Source of the DNA: Gracilariopsis chorda
Taxonomy: Eukaryota; Rhodophyta; Florideophyceae; Gracilariales; Gracilariaceae
Assembly (NCBI GenBank): GCA_003194525.1
Contig: NBIV01000037.1
Location: 124,001 to 188,000 of the forward strand
Reading direction: 5' to 3'
DNA length: 64,000 bases
Shown: piece by piece, positions 1-9,883 of the stretch
Position numbering within the stretch: position 1 is the first letter of the stretch
Layout of the letters: every line of letters begins with the position of its first letter
Program-made: the position numbers and the translations under genes
Notes under the pieces: generated by a model
The model's database searches: none
What the model was told of the DNA's origin: nothing
What the model saw: the letters and a program-made list of their open reading frames with translations, nothing else

Positions 1-1254
1 GTTACACCTTATGATGCGGGAGAGTGGAACGACATCGCAGTCTGTACGCCGGAACCAGGGCAATTCCCTGAATCAGGATAGAGATATCGTTTCGCAGACT
101 CCTCACCGTGGTGTAGTCGCAGAACCGTCGTTGACGGAATTTCCCGCCAAAACGGATTTCTCAGCACCATCCACGCCCCTGTTAGCGTGCAACGCACGCG
201 TTCAAAAACCAGCAACGCTGGAAAGTGAAGAGAGCCTCTTGAGGGAGGAAAGCAGGAATGCACCTTTTGCAACTCAAGTCCCTGGCTCTACAGCCCTGGA
301 CTTGAGAACTATTCATAACCGGAATGTTGTCCGAACTTTGGAGATAGCAGTGCCGAAGTCTGCGTGCAATCGCGGTAATGTACCAAGCGTCTCGGAAAAT
401 CCGGCGTCGTCGCCAGGGTTAAACTGGTCGTCGGGGATGATGCACCTCCTGAGGATGACATCACACTTCAGTTAGAGGCAAAGTCCCCGAGCAGGGTGCC
501 CACGGCGCCAGCTGTCCACACCCCATCAGGAAGTTTGAGGCAACACAACAGAGCACCATAAGTAACTGCCGGATACCGGGTACCAACACAACAGTGCACA
601 TCTCAGCATGGCAGTGTAAGGCCCAAGCCAAGGGGGGCGAGACACAAGGAGGCGGTTCAGACTCACATGCCGTGGGAGTCACTTGAACGCACGGAGATTG
701 TGCGCCCTGCACCAATCACCGCGCGACGCGGAAAGCCCCACAAGGGAATTACCTCCACAACTCCGCAAAAGCGGCAAGATCCCCGCAAGCTCGCGGTTCG
801 ACCGGACTACCGTCAACCTGGGATGGAGGACCCCCGCAATCTAGCGGTACAACCAAAATACCGCGGTACGCGGCAACTGTTCCACGAAGACACCCTCTTG
901 AGGGATATTATTCCGCACTCTGCGCCACATACTCCGAGCGAAGCCAGCACGTTGCATCCTGACGCACCCCTGAGGGAAAATATCCCGTGCCACGGGCAAC
1001 CCCTGACAAGCGAGGTCACCATAACACGGCAAGACCGTCAAGTATACAAAAAAGAGTTTGTAATTGACCGAATCGTCGGGCACCCCTGGAATCAGGAAGG
1101 TATTCTAAGATACCGCGTCCATTGGTGGGGATATGACCCAAGCTGGGACACCACGGAACTCATCGAACACCTCCCACGTTTGAAGGTGGTCCAATACCAC
1201 CGCTGCGTGGGAACCGCTACGCCAGCGACGCTGTGTGACGCCCAAGTGGGATAA
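1..1254 (+). pseudogene. 3' end of a Ty3/gypsy polyprotein with chromodomain
   Basis: The best-supported part is a chromodomain encoded at about 1045-1215, within an open frame from 667 to 1254. It reads KEFVIDRIVGH, then YRVHWWGYDPSWDTTE and LIEHLPRL, which is the usual order of a chromodomain: beta strand, aromatic cage, C-terminal helix. In chromoviruses this domain sits at the C-terminus of the integrase and helps target insertion to chromatin. Upstream frames (11-475 and the start of 667-1254) are proline- and arginine-rich with loosely repeated LLRE-type segments, and I see no integrase core in them. The frame changes between the two segments, so the gene is broken or its linker is not coding. 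The rest of the element lies left of the window. The chromodomain is fairly certain; assignment of 1-660 is weak. Confidence 0.55.
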
Positions 1255-3283
1255 GCCGTAGTGATGAATGAGAGAAATCAGGATTGTGATTGCCCTCACT
1301 TGGTAACACCCCGCACATTGCGGCTACACCGACGCAGTCGGCTGCCCCTGGAGCTATCACTTTTCGGAACCTAATTGCCGATAATGTTTCATCCAGCAAG
1401 CTGGTTTGCCACCCGGGCACCTCGTTCGCACGGTTTTCCCCACCTTTTTCAAGGATTGGGTTATTCTATCTACTCTACGGATCATCTGTGATGGATATAG
1501 ATCTGGAATTGACCGATTTGCTACCCCTGCTGCCACGCACACAACCTCTACAGTACCTTCGGAGCGTGGCTCTTCCTGTTTCGCTACGGTCGCACTTCCC
1601 CAACATCGGGAATCTTACCTCTACAGTACCATATCAACAGCTTCTTCCGAAAATCGGCTAACTTGGTCCTCCGATGTCCGCTTTCTAAACAATTCTTGGT
1701 ACAAGGTTTTTGTAGGCCTATCCGAGAAGCTCAATAAAGACAGATTCCGATTAGCTTGTCTCTTTCCAAAGGTATGGCACTTTTCCAGTTCGACTGGTTT
1801 TCACCAAGCCCTACCGAACGGGTCTTGCTTTCCCCATTTTTGGGCATTCAATCTGCACTATTAGGTGCTTCAGTAATAGATCTGCGTCTCAGAATCACGC
1901 CCAAGAGTCAGATAAATCTTAGCTATGCTGGTTCAGAAGGTATCCGCGTTACGGCTTGTGGACCACTTTGACCCTGGTACTCTTCCGGGGGATTGGTAGA
2001 AAAACCGCTCGTTTGCGACGATCTGGCACTCGACTCGAGCCACACCCTCTTTGGAGAGTTAACTGAGAACACTCAAAAAAACGCTGGGCATCGAAATGAC
2101 CGATGCGAGGCACTTGCCGTGTTCACGGAAGTTGGAAAGTTTTACCTCTGCTGGGCATGGTCCGATGAGTCGGTGATCGTCTTGGCTCCCGTGGAGAATT
2201 GAAACGGCCTCGACGAGGGATAAAGCGTCTATGGAGTTGGCAGGGACACCTCATGGAGGGAGTAACCGCGCAAGCGGAGCTTCATTGTTACCGGGCGACC
2301 TGGATGGCGGACTACAGTACCGGTATCTGAGGAACCCGAGAAGTCAGGTTGATGAAACTTGCTCGGTGGGATTCTCTCTTGCTGAGAATGAAAACTGCGA
2401 CTTGCGGGGTGCCTTTCGATCGCAGTGGGCGTCTCCCTCTCTTAAGGATCAGACCGATGAAGCGGAAATGGACCGGTTCCCAATGGAGGTAAATCCCGGT
2501 AAACCGGATGTGGTTGTGCACAGTTTTCGCGCATTCAAGACTGAGCAGTCTTCCTCTTCGAGGTTGCCTTCCCGTCTGAGATGGGGGATATGTAGCGCAC
2601 GCCCTCTGGGGGTGGATCTTGAGCACTTATTAATTTTCCGATTGTTCGGCTCATCTACAATACTGTGGCATGGCATGGCCTGATGCACCGTGGCAACGGA
2701 CTTCGCACGTGTTACACGGATGTGACACTGTAGATAAGATTTTGCTATCTATTTATTTATTTAGTTAGTGTTTACAGTGGGATAGTTATTGTACTTAGTG
2801 TGCCGGCGAGTTGCCGTGGCACCAGTAAACCTTCCCCAACAAGGGAACCCAACCTGGGGAATGGGCTCTAGAACTCACCGCCTTCACGTGCTCTCTAACC
2901 CTCTTTGGAGGGAAGCACCGTCGCATAAGGGAAGTCTAAACCCCTTGCCTATCTAAAGGACCCGAGTATTCATATTGTTATTCCAACTGTCTTGGTATTC
3001 GCCTTGTATAAGTTTTATTTACCGGCACTGCCGTTAGTCTTTGTTACGACACTCGTGACTCAGCTCCCCCGTTTCTTTTCCCTTTACAGGGTGGCTTTCC
3101 CGCTACACACGGCTCGTGTTCGCGCTTGCCACTAACTTGGAAACCTCACCTCTCTAGAGGAAGACCTCCCCCATTCACCACTCCTGCGGATACCCGATTC
3201 TGGCCTCAACCTCCCTGCGCAAGTCGCGACGGGTGGCATCGGGTTTTGCAACCCAACATAGTCGTGCCGCTCTTCGGAGGGCT
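1255..3283. other. no gene recognised; probable retroelement tail
   Basis: Open frames here (for example 1406-1864 and 2231-2683) have no recognisable domain. The stretch follows the chromodomain directly, so it may hold the element's 3' untranslated region and LTR. The 5' LTR is outside the window, so this cannot be tested here. Confidence 0.3.
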
Positions 3284-3990
3284 CTACCCAACTGGGCTCA
3301 CCTCTAACAAGAAAAGATCCCGAACGCCTTTCGGTGCACTCCCGCGTCCGGACATTGCACTACAGACCACAGACATTGCCGTCACGCGATCTTGATTTCC
3401 TTTGGTGGTCAAGGCTGTCTGCAGAAGACGCGATCCAACAACTCCAATACCATTTCGTAGGCTCCAGCGTTTCATCTTCTCAAACGAAGCCCCGGACTGG
3501 TGAGTGTTGAATATGTACTGTGGCTCATGGATGTTGAAGCGGTTCATTGCCCCAGGCACCCTGGCACAATGCTGCGCTAAGTTGTGTGGAGTCATTGCGT
3601 TCACCCGTTTGTCTTCCATGAGACTAACTGGCAAGATTGATAACTTGTTCCTTCCGATGAATCGTGGTACCCAGTTCTTCGATGGTTTGTTGTTTGAAAA
3701 TGGAACTTGGGCTTAGCGTGATTGAGGCCGCAGAGTAAAGTACTGTTGAGCGAGATCACGAACCCCTTGTTTCAAGAGTGGTGTGTTGTTGTCGGCATAA
3801 TATTGTACCGCTTGCGCGAGGGTAGCTTCTTCATCACTGTTAAGGACAGGGGGGCGACCAATTGATTTTGGCTTCAAGTAAATATCCCGTGGTCGGAGAG
3901 GTTTGGCGTCTGGGTTTTGAGACACCAAAGAAGCATAAGCCCGACGTATTTGTCCTACTGAGAGATTACTGCTATCAGAAATAGATTTCT
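3284..3990 (-). pseudogene. pogo/Tigger-like transposase remnant (HTH plus start of DDE domain)
   Basis: On the minus strand the fragment starts with a helix-turn-helix segment (3713-3928) containing GRPPVLNSDEEATLAQAVQ and VRDLAQQYF, the form seen in the pogo/CENP-B-like N-terminus. In another frame at about 3640-3700 comes PFSNNKPSKNWVPRFIGRN, the second DNA-binding helix block. The frame 3284-3634 continues with FNIHEPQYIF, where the family normally has an N-x-DE catalytic motif, and then GNQDRVTAMSVVC, the conserved strand after it. The catalytic aspartate is replaced by histidine, frames are shifted, and the C-terminal half of the DDE domain is missing. It is a dead 5' fragment. A second pogo-like relic lies at 59377-60950; the two look related in domain order, but I did not align them. 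Confidence 0.65.
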
Positions 3991-4320
3991 AAGAGCACCT
4001 GGTCGTTAAACGTTCATATATTGCCGTTTGTAAAACAAAATGTCTGTCGTCCATGATGCATGAGTGAGAGGAATGTTATGCAACTCGTCAATCTACAAGG
4101 AGGCAAAGCGCGCTTTAATACACGCCATTGGGACCCAGAAAGCGCGCGCTTTTCAAATATGGAGTTAGGTTTGGCGACGGAGGTGTCGTTCGAACCGTGA
4201 AAGAGATGCATTGCTCGCTGCAATGCACATTTTCCATCAAGAGGAAAGAATCATGGCAAATTTGGGAAGAACTTGTCAATTTTGGGTTTTTTGTCGAGTT
4301 AGGGGCTAAAAGTCTACTGA
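3991..4320. other. no gene recognised
   Basis: I see only short overlapping frames and no domain. The stretch separates the pogo remnant from the repeat that flanks the Harbinger element. Confidence 0.3.
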
Positions 4321-4388
4321 TTGTGATGGTCAAAACGACAAGGCCACATGTCCGGTGTGAACTGATGATGAAGGGTTAGTCATATCAA
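4321..4388. repeat. left direct-repeat copy flanking the Harbinger element
   Basis: This 68-base segment matches 7035-7102 in the same orientation with roughly ten mismatches. The shared core reads GGCCACATGTCCGRTGTGAA. The right copy is joined to a tRNA-like sequence; here only the part beyond the A-box survives. Confidence 0.7.
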
Positions 4389-4401
4389 ACCCCAAAGTAG
4401 A

Positions 4402-4424
4402 GATTTTACGCAAGCGGAAATTCG
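4402..4424 (+). repeat. left terminal inverted repeat of the Harbinger element
   Basis: GATTTTACGCAAGCGGAAAT is inverted at 6946-6969 with a few mismatches. Confidence 0.65.
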
Positions 4425-4445
4425 TGGGGACGTGAGTAAAATTTC

Positions 4446-5529
4446 GTGACACGTTTTCTAGTGTCAGTCGTGGTACCAACTTTAGTGAAGTCTTTTGTCT
4501 CTGACGTAGTGAAAAGTGGGTGTATAGTGAAGCAACGTGAGCTTCAGGAAGCGCTCACTTCAAATTGCCCTCCTACTGGAGCAACATCATCGTCGACGTG
4601 CTTCAAAGTCAACGCCGGTAAAATGCTCCCATCAACTCCGAACGCAACTAAAAAAGAGCATGAAGAAGCGGTAAGCAGCTCCAGCACGTCACCGCATAGC
4701 CAAACATCAGTCTTAAATGCTCCGGTTTTCCCTCTAGCCACAAAACCGACTAAAAACCGGTTTCGCTTGAGCAAATATGAGGATCTAATAATCATAAGAG
4801 ATGTAAACGCTGCAAAAGCTCACGTCGCACCGAATGGCGAAACACGCGAGCATTAAAATAGCAGCTACTAACCTAAATGGCACGAAACGTCTGAAACACG
4901 CAGTAACATTGAAGTCCGTGCAAGATCGTTACAAACTTTTGCAAGATAGATTCAACAAGCGTGATGCGATTGACGCAGAACTGAGTGGCGTTGGTGATGA
5001 GATAGGTGAGGTTGACGAGCTCTTGAGTATAATGAAAGAAGCGCGGGAGGAGTTTCTGCTAGCGCAAAAAGAAAAAAGTCGGATGCAAGAAGAACTGAAG
5101 GAAAAGAAAGAACGACTTGGAGCGTTTATTAGGCAAAGAGCTACGAGAAGACGTGACTCCGAGAATGGCAGTGATAGGAGCGATGAAGGAAAGGGTGAAA
5201 GACCTTCGAAGAAAGCCAAGGCAAGTCGCTCCTCATTATGGCCATCGGGTGACGATGAAACTGCCTCTTTCACAGCCACTATAGAGCGCAGTGACGCAAG
5301 TAGTTTAAAGCTAGAAGAGGACAGATGAAAGTTGGAAAGTGAACGGTTCGTGGCAACAGAAAAAGAAAAAGTTCTCGAGCCAGAGGAGCACAAGCGTGAG
5401 CGCGAAGAATCTCAGAAACCAGACCTACAGAAGTTTCAGATGATGACGGATATTATACGAAGTTTACTACCTGCAACGGCTACTAAAGAAACGACGACCG
5501 ATGCGAATCATGATGACGCTGGTTACTAG
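4446..5529 (+). pseudogene. Harbinger SANT/Myb-like DNA-binding protein, frameshifted
   Basis: The N-terminal frame (4446-4856) ends in a SANT-like segment, with the core KYEDLIIIRDVNAAKAHV followed by PNGETREH. A one-base frameshift moves the reading to 4834-5328, which resumes at IAATNLNG and continues SVQDRYKLLQDRFNK. That is the third helix typical of the Myb/SANT protein of PIF/Harbinger elements. A long charged coiled coil follows (about 5010-5250, rich in E, K and R), then an in-frame TGA at 5326-5328 and further coiled-coil-like sequence to 5529. In this superfamily the protein carries the transposase into the nucleus and binds the element ends. The convergent transposase at 5732-6420 supports the assignment. 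Confidence 0.7.
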
Positions 5530-5731
5530 GAAAGATCCGGCGCATAGCTCTACGCTCGCTCTGGCTTGCTCGTCATTCTGCCCTCGCGTGGGCTGCGCTC
5601 ACCGCAAATTATGCGCTGGCCGCTGCGCAGCATCCAAAAACCAATCCAAGCTATCCACGAGAGGTTAAAAAGTCTTGAATAGAAGACGGGTGGTAGTGAA
5701 AGCAGCGTGATATTTGGTTGCCATAGAAGCA

Positions 5732-6420
5732 TTATCGTATGTTATGCAGAAGTAGAGAGGAACGATAAAGAAACCCAACTGGTGCATTTAAAATACGACG
5801 TTTGCGTCTGAAATCAGTTGTGCTCCAGTATATTTTCACTTCCTTGAAAGCCCATTCAGAAGTTATGCGTCCCGATGACATAGCAGTGTTGAGAGCGCTT
5901 TGATCAGCATCCAGTTGAGATCCTTGAAATGGAACTTGTAGGTAGTTTCTCTCGTTGTATCCACTATCTCCACATATGCAAAACTGCACATCATCCCAAT
6001 GCAGCGCTGTTTCTAATTGCTCGTCTATTTCAAACCTAGCGTACAACGTCCAGTCATGTCCTCTACCTTCCAAGGGCCCATAAGCATGAAAAATGATACA
6101 ATCGGGTGTAGTAACAGCCTAAAACTTTAAAGCATGTGTTCGATTGTGCCCATTTTACACCACATTTTGAAGCACTTTTTCATCAAAACGAGCAATTTTC
6201 CACACAGTTCCATCAAGAAATCCAATAAAGTTGTGTAATGCGTATGTTTTATTCCATACTGCTGCAGAAAACCTGTTTGCATGCTGCTTTGTATACTCTG
6301 GATGCAATGGAACGGTAATTTTGTTTTCGTATTCATCTAAATACGAATCAATGCCTTCCAAAAAGATCTTACTTAGTTGTGATGCAGGTTAGCGAAACAT
6401 AACCTCGCCATCTGTGCATC
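5732..6420 (-). pseudogene. Harbinger DDE transposase (DDE_Tnp_4 type) with in-frame stops
   Basis: Read on the minus strand in one frame, the protein shows SQLSKIFLEGIDSYLDEY, then the first catalytic block NFIGFLDGTVWKIAR, then NGHNRTHALKF and FHAYGPLEGRGHD. The second catalytic block is CICGDSGYNERNYLQVPF and the third MSSGRITSEWAFKEVKIYW. These are the D, D and E positions of the PIF/Harbinger RNase H-like fold, and all three acidic residues remain. The frame is broken by TAA at 6155-6157, where the family usually has tyrosine, by TAG at 6119-6121, where it has glutamine, and by a stop near 6394. The short list of lesions implies moderate age. Confidence 0.8.
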
Positions 6421-6945
6421 TGTAGAGCGTAGCATTTCTAATGAAGATGATGCAAGTGGTAAGAAGGGAGTTTGTTTTGTAGCGGTTACATGCTGTTTTT
6501 TTTATAAAAACGGTGAGCATATGACGCTCGTCAGTTTTTCCACGTCTGCATTAACAAACCTAAAGTGCAGTAGACATGTTTGATCAATCATAGAAGAAAA
6601 CACGTTCGCAAAGGTTGCTTGTGATGTAAAATTGATTTTCAATACGGCTTGAGAGTAATTTTTGTAGTACCGACGTTATTGAAGTACTACTTTCATCAGC
6701 AGATTCGATGAATCGGTAGTTGTAAACCTACGACGCTGTAGTACTCTCTTTATTATGAAGGCACACCGGTCCTTTTGATGCAAAGAAAGTAGTTTTGAAT
6801 GACTTTATGGTGAAGCTGATGACACCATTTATTCCGGCTGCCATACGTAGTACTGAAGAAGTTTGTGTTGCGTAAGATCCTGTGAGCACTGTTACTTAAT
6901 GAAGTTCTGGTTCTGTATATTTAGTGAAGAAATACTGAATTCATA
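6421..6945. other. non-coding right part of the Harbinger element
   Basis: This AT-rich stretch lies between the transposase N-terminus and the right inverted repeat. No further domain is visible; it probably includes the transposase promoter and a decayed N-terminus. Confidence 0.4.
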
Positions 6946-6969
6946 ACGAATCTCGTTTTGCGTAAAATT
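6946..6969 (-). repeat. right terminal inverted repeat of the Harbinger element
   Basis: The reverse complement reads AATTTTACGCAAAACGAGAT and matches the left terminus at 4402-4424. Confidence 0.65.
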
Positions 6970-6977
6970 CAGTAGTG

Positions 6978-7102
6978 CCCCTTGACTGGAGGGAATCGAA
7001 CCCTGGACCCCCAGGAATCTCTGGGCCCATAAGTTGTCATGGTCAACACCACCAGGCCACATGTCCGATGTGAACTGATGATAAAGTGTTAGTCACATCA
7101 AC
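6978..7102 (-). repeat. tRNA-like repeat, possible SINE head
   Basis: On the minus strand there is an A-box-like TGGCCTGGTGG (7059-7049) and, at normal spacing, a B-box-like GGTTCGATTCC (7002-6992) inside a T-arm with a partly paired stem. The expected acceptor strands do not pair, so it is not a working tRNA. The flank at 7035-7102 is repeated at 4321-4388. A tRNA-derived SINE or an old tRNA pseudogene fits best. No poly(A) tail or target duplication was identified. Confidence 0.5.
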
Positions 7103-7556
7103 CACCACGGTGCCCCTGCACTACGTGCGTGTAGTGTGAAGAATGGTGCGTATATCAACCACCACAATGAGCTGTGGCGACATGTCGCGGCCGGGCGCGC
7201 CGCGACTGACAGTGCCAGTGACACGTATACGCGCCTCGCGGGCGCTTCCAATTGAACCAACACTATATTAGCTGTGGTGATGCATACACGCATAGTGCCC
7301 GCCGGCTCAGGCGGGCGAAGCTTCTGCGCCGCCTGCCTTCGCTCTCCCGCTACTGATATTCGCGCGCAACCAAAACACAACCCCCTTCCCCAGCACCACC
7401 ACCACCAGCCATGACTTCTGCCACAGAGCGTACCGAAGAGTCTGGCACTCTGCTACCGCCCGCGCCCGCGCTCTCAAAGCCCCCCCGCTGCCCACCGCCG
7501 CGACGGCGCGCCTCGGCGCCACTCTGGCCACCATCGACTTGAAGACCTCCGCCGCC

Positions 7557-8537
7557 ATGTTGCTCAATTTTATGTCCTCCGTTTCCATCGTCGTGGTCAA
7601 CAAGCTCGTGATGGACAAGTACGGCTTCCATTTTGCTGTCACCCTCACCGCCTTTCACTTGTGGAGCACCTTCTTCCTGCTGCTCCTCACGGCCAAGTGC
7701 GGCGTCTTCGAGATTAAGCGATTGCCCGTTCGAGACGTTGCAAAGCTGGCCGCGGGTACCATGGGCTTTATCTGCCTCACCAATCTCAGCTTGCAGCACA
7801 ACAGTGTGGGCTTCTACCAGGTGATGAAGGTCATGACCACCCCCACCGTCGTCATCATTGAGGCGTTGTTGTACCAAAAGTACCTGGAGAACAGGCTCAA
7901 GTTGTCGCTGCTTCCGGTTTGCCTCGGCGTCATTCTCACCACCGTCACCGACTTTCGCCTCAACCTCACAGGCACCATATACGCGGTGGCGGGCGTCATT
8001 GTGACGTCGTTCTATCAAATCTGGTCGGGAACTCTGCAACGATCGCTCGACTGCAACGCGCTGCAGTTGCAGACCTATGTGGCCCCGCTGGCAGCGCTCT
8101 TCATCCTACCGCTGATGCCGCTGTTGGACCAGTACGACATGAACGACCTGCATTCCATCTGGTACTACAACCTCAACGTGCAGAACGGGGCGGTCATAGC
8201 GCTGACCGGCTTTTTCGGCTTTCTGGTGAACGTCTCCATATTCCTTGTGATTGGACGCTCCAGCGCGGTGTCGTATAACATTTTGGGGCACTGTAAGACG
8301 GTGGTGGTGTTGATGTCCGACTTCCTTTTGTTCGGACGCCCGAAGAGCTTCAAGTCCAGTTTCGGAATTGTGCTCACTTTGGTGGGCGTGTTTTGGTACA
8401 CCAGTTTGAAGTTGGAGAAGGCGCGCGTGGAGAAGGAGGCGCGTGAACGCGCGCCCTCACCGAAGAGCGTTGACGATGACTCGCTCACTCGCCATGAGGA
8501 GAAGATTGATGTGCGTAGCGGATCGCGGGAGGAGTAA
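7557..8537 (+). CDS. SLC35/TPT-family nucleotide-sugar transporter
   Basis: The product is a hydrophobic protein of 326 residues from the ATG at 7557 (context GCCGCCATG). It has about ten predicted membrane spans and the layout of triose-phosphate-translocator-like SLC35E proteins. The diagnostic region is NLSLQHNSVGFYQVMK followed by TTPTVVIIE (roughly residues 77-105); another conserved block is SYNILGHCKTVVVL near residue 245. Such proteins exchange nucleotide sugars or sugar phosphates across Golgi or ER membranes; the SVGFYQ signature is closest to the SLC35E3 and plant UDP-sugar transporter group. The tail after the last span is short and charged. The frame is open upstream without an ATG, and another ATG at 7411 is out of frame, so an unseen 5' exon is possible. 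No intron is visible within the gene. Substrate unknown. Confidence 0.88.
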   Translation: MLLNFMSSVSIVVVNKLVMDKYGFHFAVTLTAFHLWSTFFLLLLTAKCGVFEIKRLPVRDVAKLAAGTMGFICLTNLSLQHNSVGFYQVMKVMTTPTVVIIEALLYQKYLENRLKLSLLPVCLGVILTTVTDFRLNLTGTIYAVAGVIVTSFYQIWSGTLQRSLDCNALQLQTYVAPLAALFILPLMPLLDQYDMNDLHSIWYYNLNVQNGAVIALTGFFGFLVNVSIFLVIGRSSAVSYNILGHCKTVVVLMSDFLLFGRPKSFKSSFGIVLTLVGVFWYTSLKLEKARVEKEARERAPSPKSVDDDSLTRHEEKIDVRSGSREE

Positions 8538-8670
8538 CCAAATTGTACATTGTTGCTTCGCACTGCGAACTGAACTGACTGTTTCGTTTTACAAGACTAA
8601 ACTATACGTGCGCCAACAAGCTTGTTGTTATTGTGTTTGTGTTAGTGAATGCGCACAGTGACTTGGCGCT
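8538..8670. other. short convergent 3' spacer
   Basis: Only 133 bases separate the stop codons of two tail-to-tail genes, so their 3' untranslated regions must be very short or overlap. I see no strong AATAAA here. Confidence 0.5.
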
Positions 8671-9669
8671 CTACACAAGGTGCGCTAGGTGAAGGCGGCG
8701 CCATGACCAACGCGGCGCCTCGTGATCGGCAGCGCCAAGCCGTGGTCGCGCGCGCGTGCGTAGCGAATGGAGCGCGAAAAAGAAGAGCGCTGTGGCGATG
8801 ACGACGCGACTGAGGTCGAGAGCGTCGGAGATGTCGAGCGCTGCAACAAGTAACAACGGCACGAATGCACACATTAACGGTGCGTGAGCTTGAGTGCTTC
8901 GCGCCGGCTGCAGCGAGAGCATTGCGCGAGTTGACACGAAGGACGCAAACGATAGCAACGCTGACACGCACAGTACGGGCGTGGCAGACTCTGGCGGCAT
9001 GCCGTCTCGAGCGGCCAACGGAAGTAGTACGGTGGCTGAGAGAGCGCGGGTCAGCAAGCACAGCTGCAGCTCGGACGCGAACAAAACGCGCAGACGGGTG
9101 GCAGCCAGTCTGGCGGAGAGCATGGAAGCGAGGATGAAAGCGGTGACAAACGCAACGACGCGCAGGGCAAGTCGCTCGGCAACGAGCAGCGCGACGAGAC
9201 CGAGCGCGACGGTGGGGCCATTGGCGAGGGGCAGAACGCGCGCGCCGACGTAGACGGAGAGCGACACGTGGTTGAGCAGCAGCGCGTGCGCCACGGACTG
9301 CGCGGCGCGCGCGAGCGCGCTGGGCAGCAGCGCGCGGAACGGCATGGCGCGCACGCGGAACAGCCCGAACAGCGTCCAGAAGGCGAGCGCCAGCGCGGTG
9401 GCGGCCGCGTGCAGCGCGGCCAGCTGCGCGGGCGTGGCGCGTGATTGACGGAGCGCGTGGCGCGACAGCAGCACGTGCGCGACCACCACGCCGGCGTGCA
9501 GCGCGGCGCAGAGCGCGCGCGCCGCTCGCCGTCGCTTCGAAACGCGCATCGCGGCGGTGGCGGCGGCGACCACGTCTGGTGCGCGCGGCCGTTTTGGTGC
9601 TTGTGATAACAAAAACCACAAGCCCACAAGTGCGGCCCTATGACATGACAAGGCACAGTTTTGCGCCAA
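8671..9669 (-). CDS. multi-pass membrane protein, probable diverged TPT/DMT-type transporter
   Basis: The frame encodes 332 residues from the ATG at 9669, or 292 from an in-frame ATG at 9549 that lies just before the first clear membrane span. It is very rich in alanine, leucine and arginine and strongly GC-rich, with eight to ten hydrophobic segments. The block LLLNHVSLSVYVGARVLPLA followed by NGPTVALGLVALLVAERLAL has the same spacing as the NLSLQHNSVGFYQVMK region of the neighbouring transporter, so I infer a distant paralogue. The conserved lysine of the signature is replaced by arginine. Its substrate cannot be told. It shares a 0.2-kb divergent 5' region with the BTB gene at 9884. Confidence 0.65.
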   Translation of the reverse strand: MAQNCALSCHRAALVGLWFLLSQAPKRPRAPDVVAAATAAMRVSKRRRAARALCAALHAGVVVAHVLLSRHALRQSRATPAQLAALHAAATALALAFWTLFGLFRVRAMPFRALLPSALARAAQSVAHALLLNHVSLSVYVGARVLPLANGPTVALGLVALLVAERLALRVVAFVTAFILASMLSARLAATRLRVLFASELQLCLLTRALSATVLLPLAARDGMPPESATPVLCVSALLSFASFVSTRAMLSLQPARSTQAHAPLMCAFVPLLLVAALDISDALDLSRVVIATALFFFALHSLRTRARPRLGAADHEAPRWSWRRLHLAHLV

Positions 9670-9883
9670 ATTGCAATGCTCACGCGTCGCCCCCTCGCCC
9701 TCTTTCTCTCTCTCTCTCTTTTACGGGTAGACTGCTAACCCTTACACTAGTCTAATTCCTACATAGTGTAGATCGCTTCATGTGAAAAAAAACGTTCTCT
9801 CGCTAGGAAGACCATCCTCTTTAAAAAGCGCAACCGCTCAGCTGGCGCGTCCTCCGCCCCAGCAGCGCGCCGCCGCGCCCACA
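9670..9883. promoter_or_regulatory. shared divergent promoter region
   Basis: The 214 bases between the start codons of the minus-strand membrane protein (9669) and the plus-strand BTB gene (9884) must hold both promoters and both 5' untranslated regions. It contains a CT-rich pyrimidine tract (9703-9723). No TATA box is evident. Confidence 0.45.

Larger units (their letters stand above)
4401..6972. mobile_element. PIF/Harbinger DNA transposon, two convergent genes, decayed
   Basis: The unit contains a SANT/Myb-like gene on the plus strand and a DDE transposase on the minus strand, the standard gene pair of PIF/Harbinger elements. Imperfect terminal inverted repeats of about 24 bp bracket it (4402-4424 and 6946-6969), sharing ATTTTACGCAA followed by a block ending in ATTCGT. 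TAG occurs just outside on both sides (4398-4400 and 6973-6975) and could be the 3-bp target duplication, although the two ends do not align to the base there. About 2.57 kb is a normal length. Both genes carry stops or a frameshift, so this copy is not autonomous. Confidence 0.75.

Noticed and set aside
2682-3110. An LTR after the Ty3 chromodomain at the window start
   Set aside because: TGT...ACA-like ends can be chosen, but there is no second copy in the window to test it.
6978-7066. A tRNA gene on the minus strand
   Set aside because: A-box and B-box are present, but the two acceptor strands do not pair and the T-stem is incomplete. It is at most a tRNA-derived repeat.
7350-8039. A 229-residue minus-strand frame over the transporter gene
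   Set aside because: It is low-complexity (G, E, H-rich) and antisense to a well-supported transporter, a shadow of GC-rich codon use.
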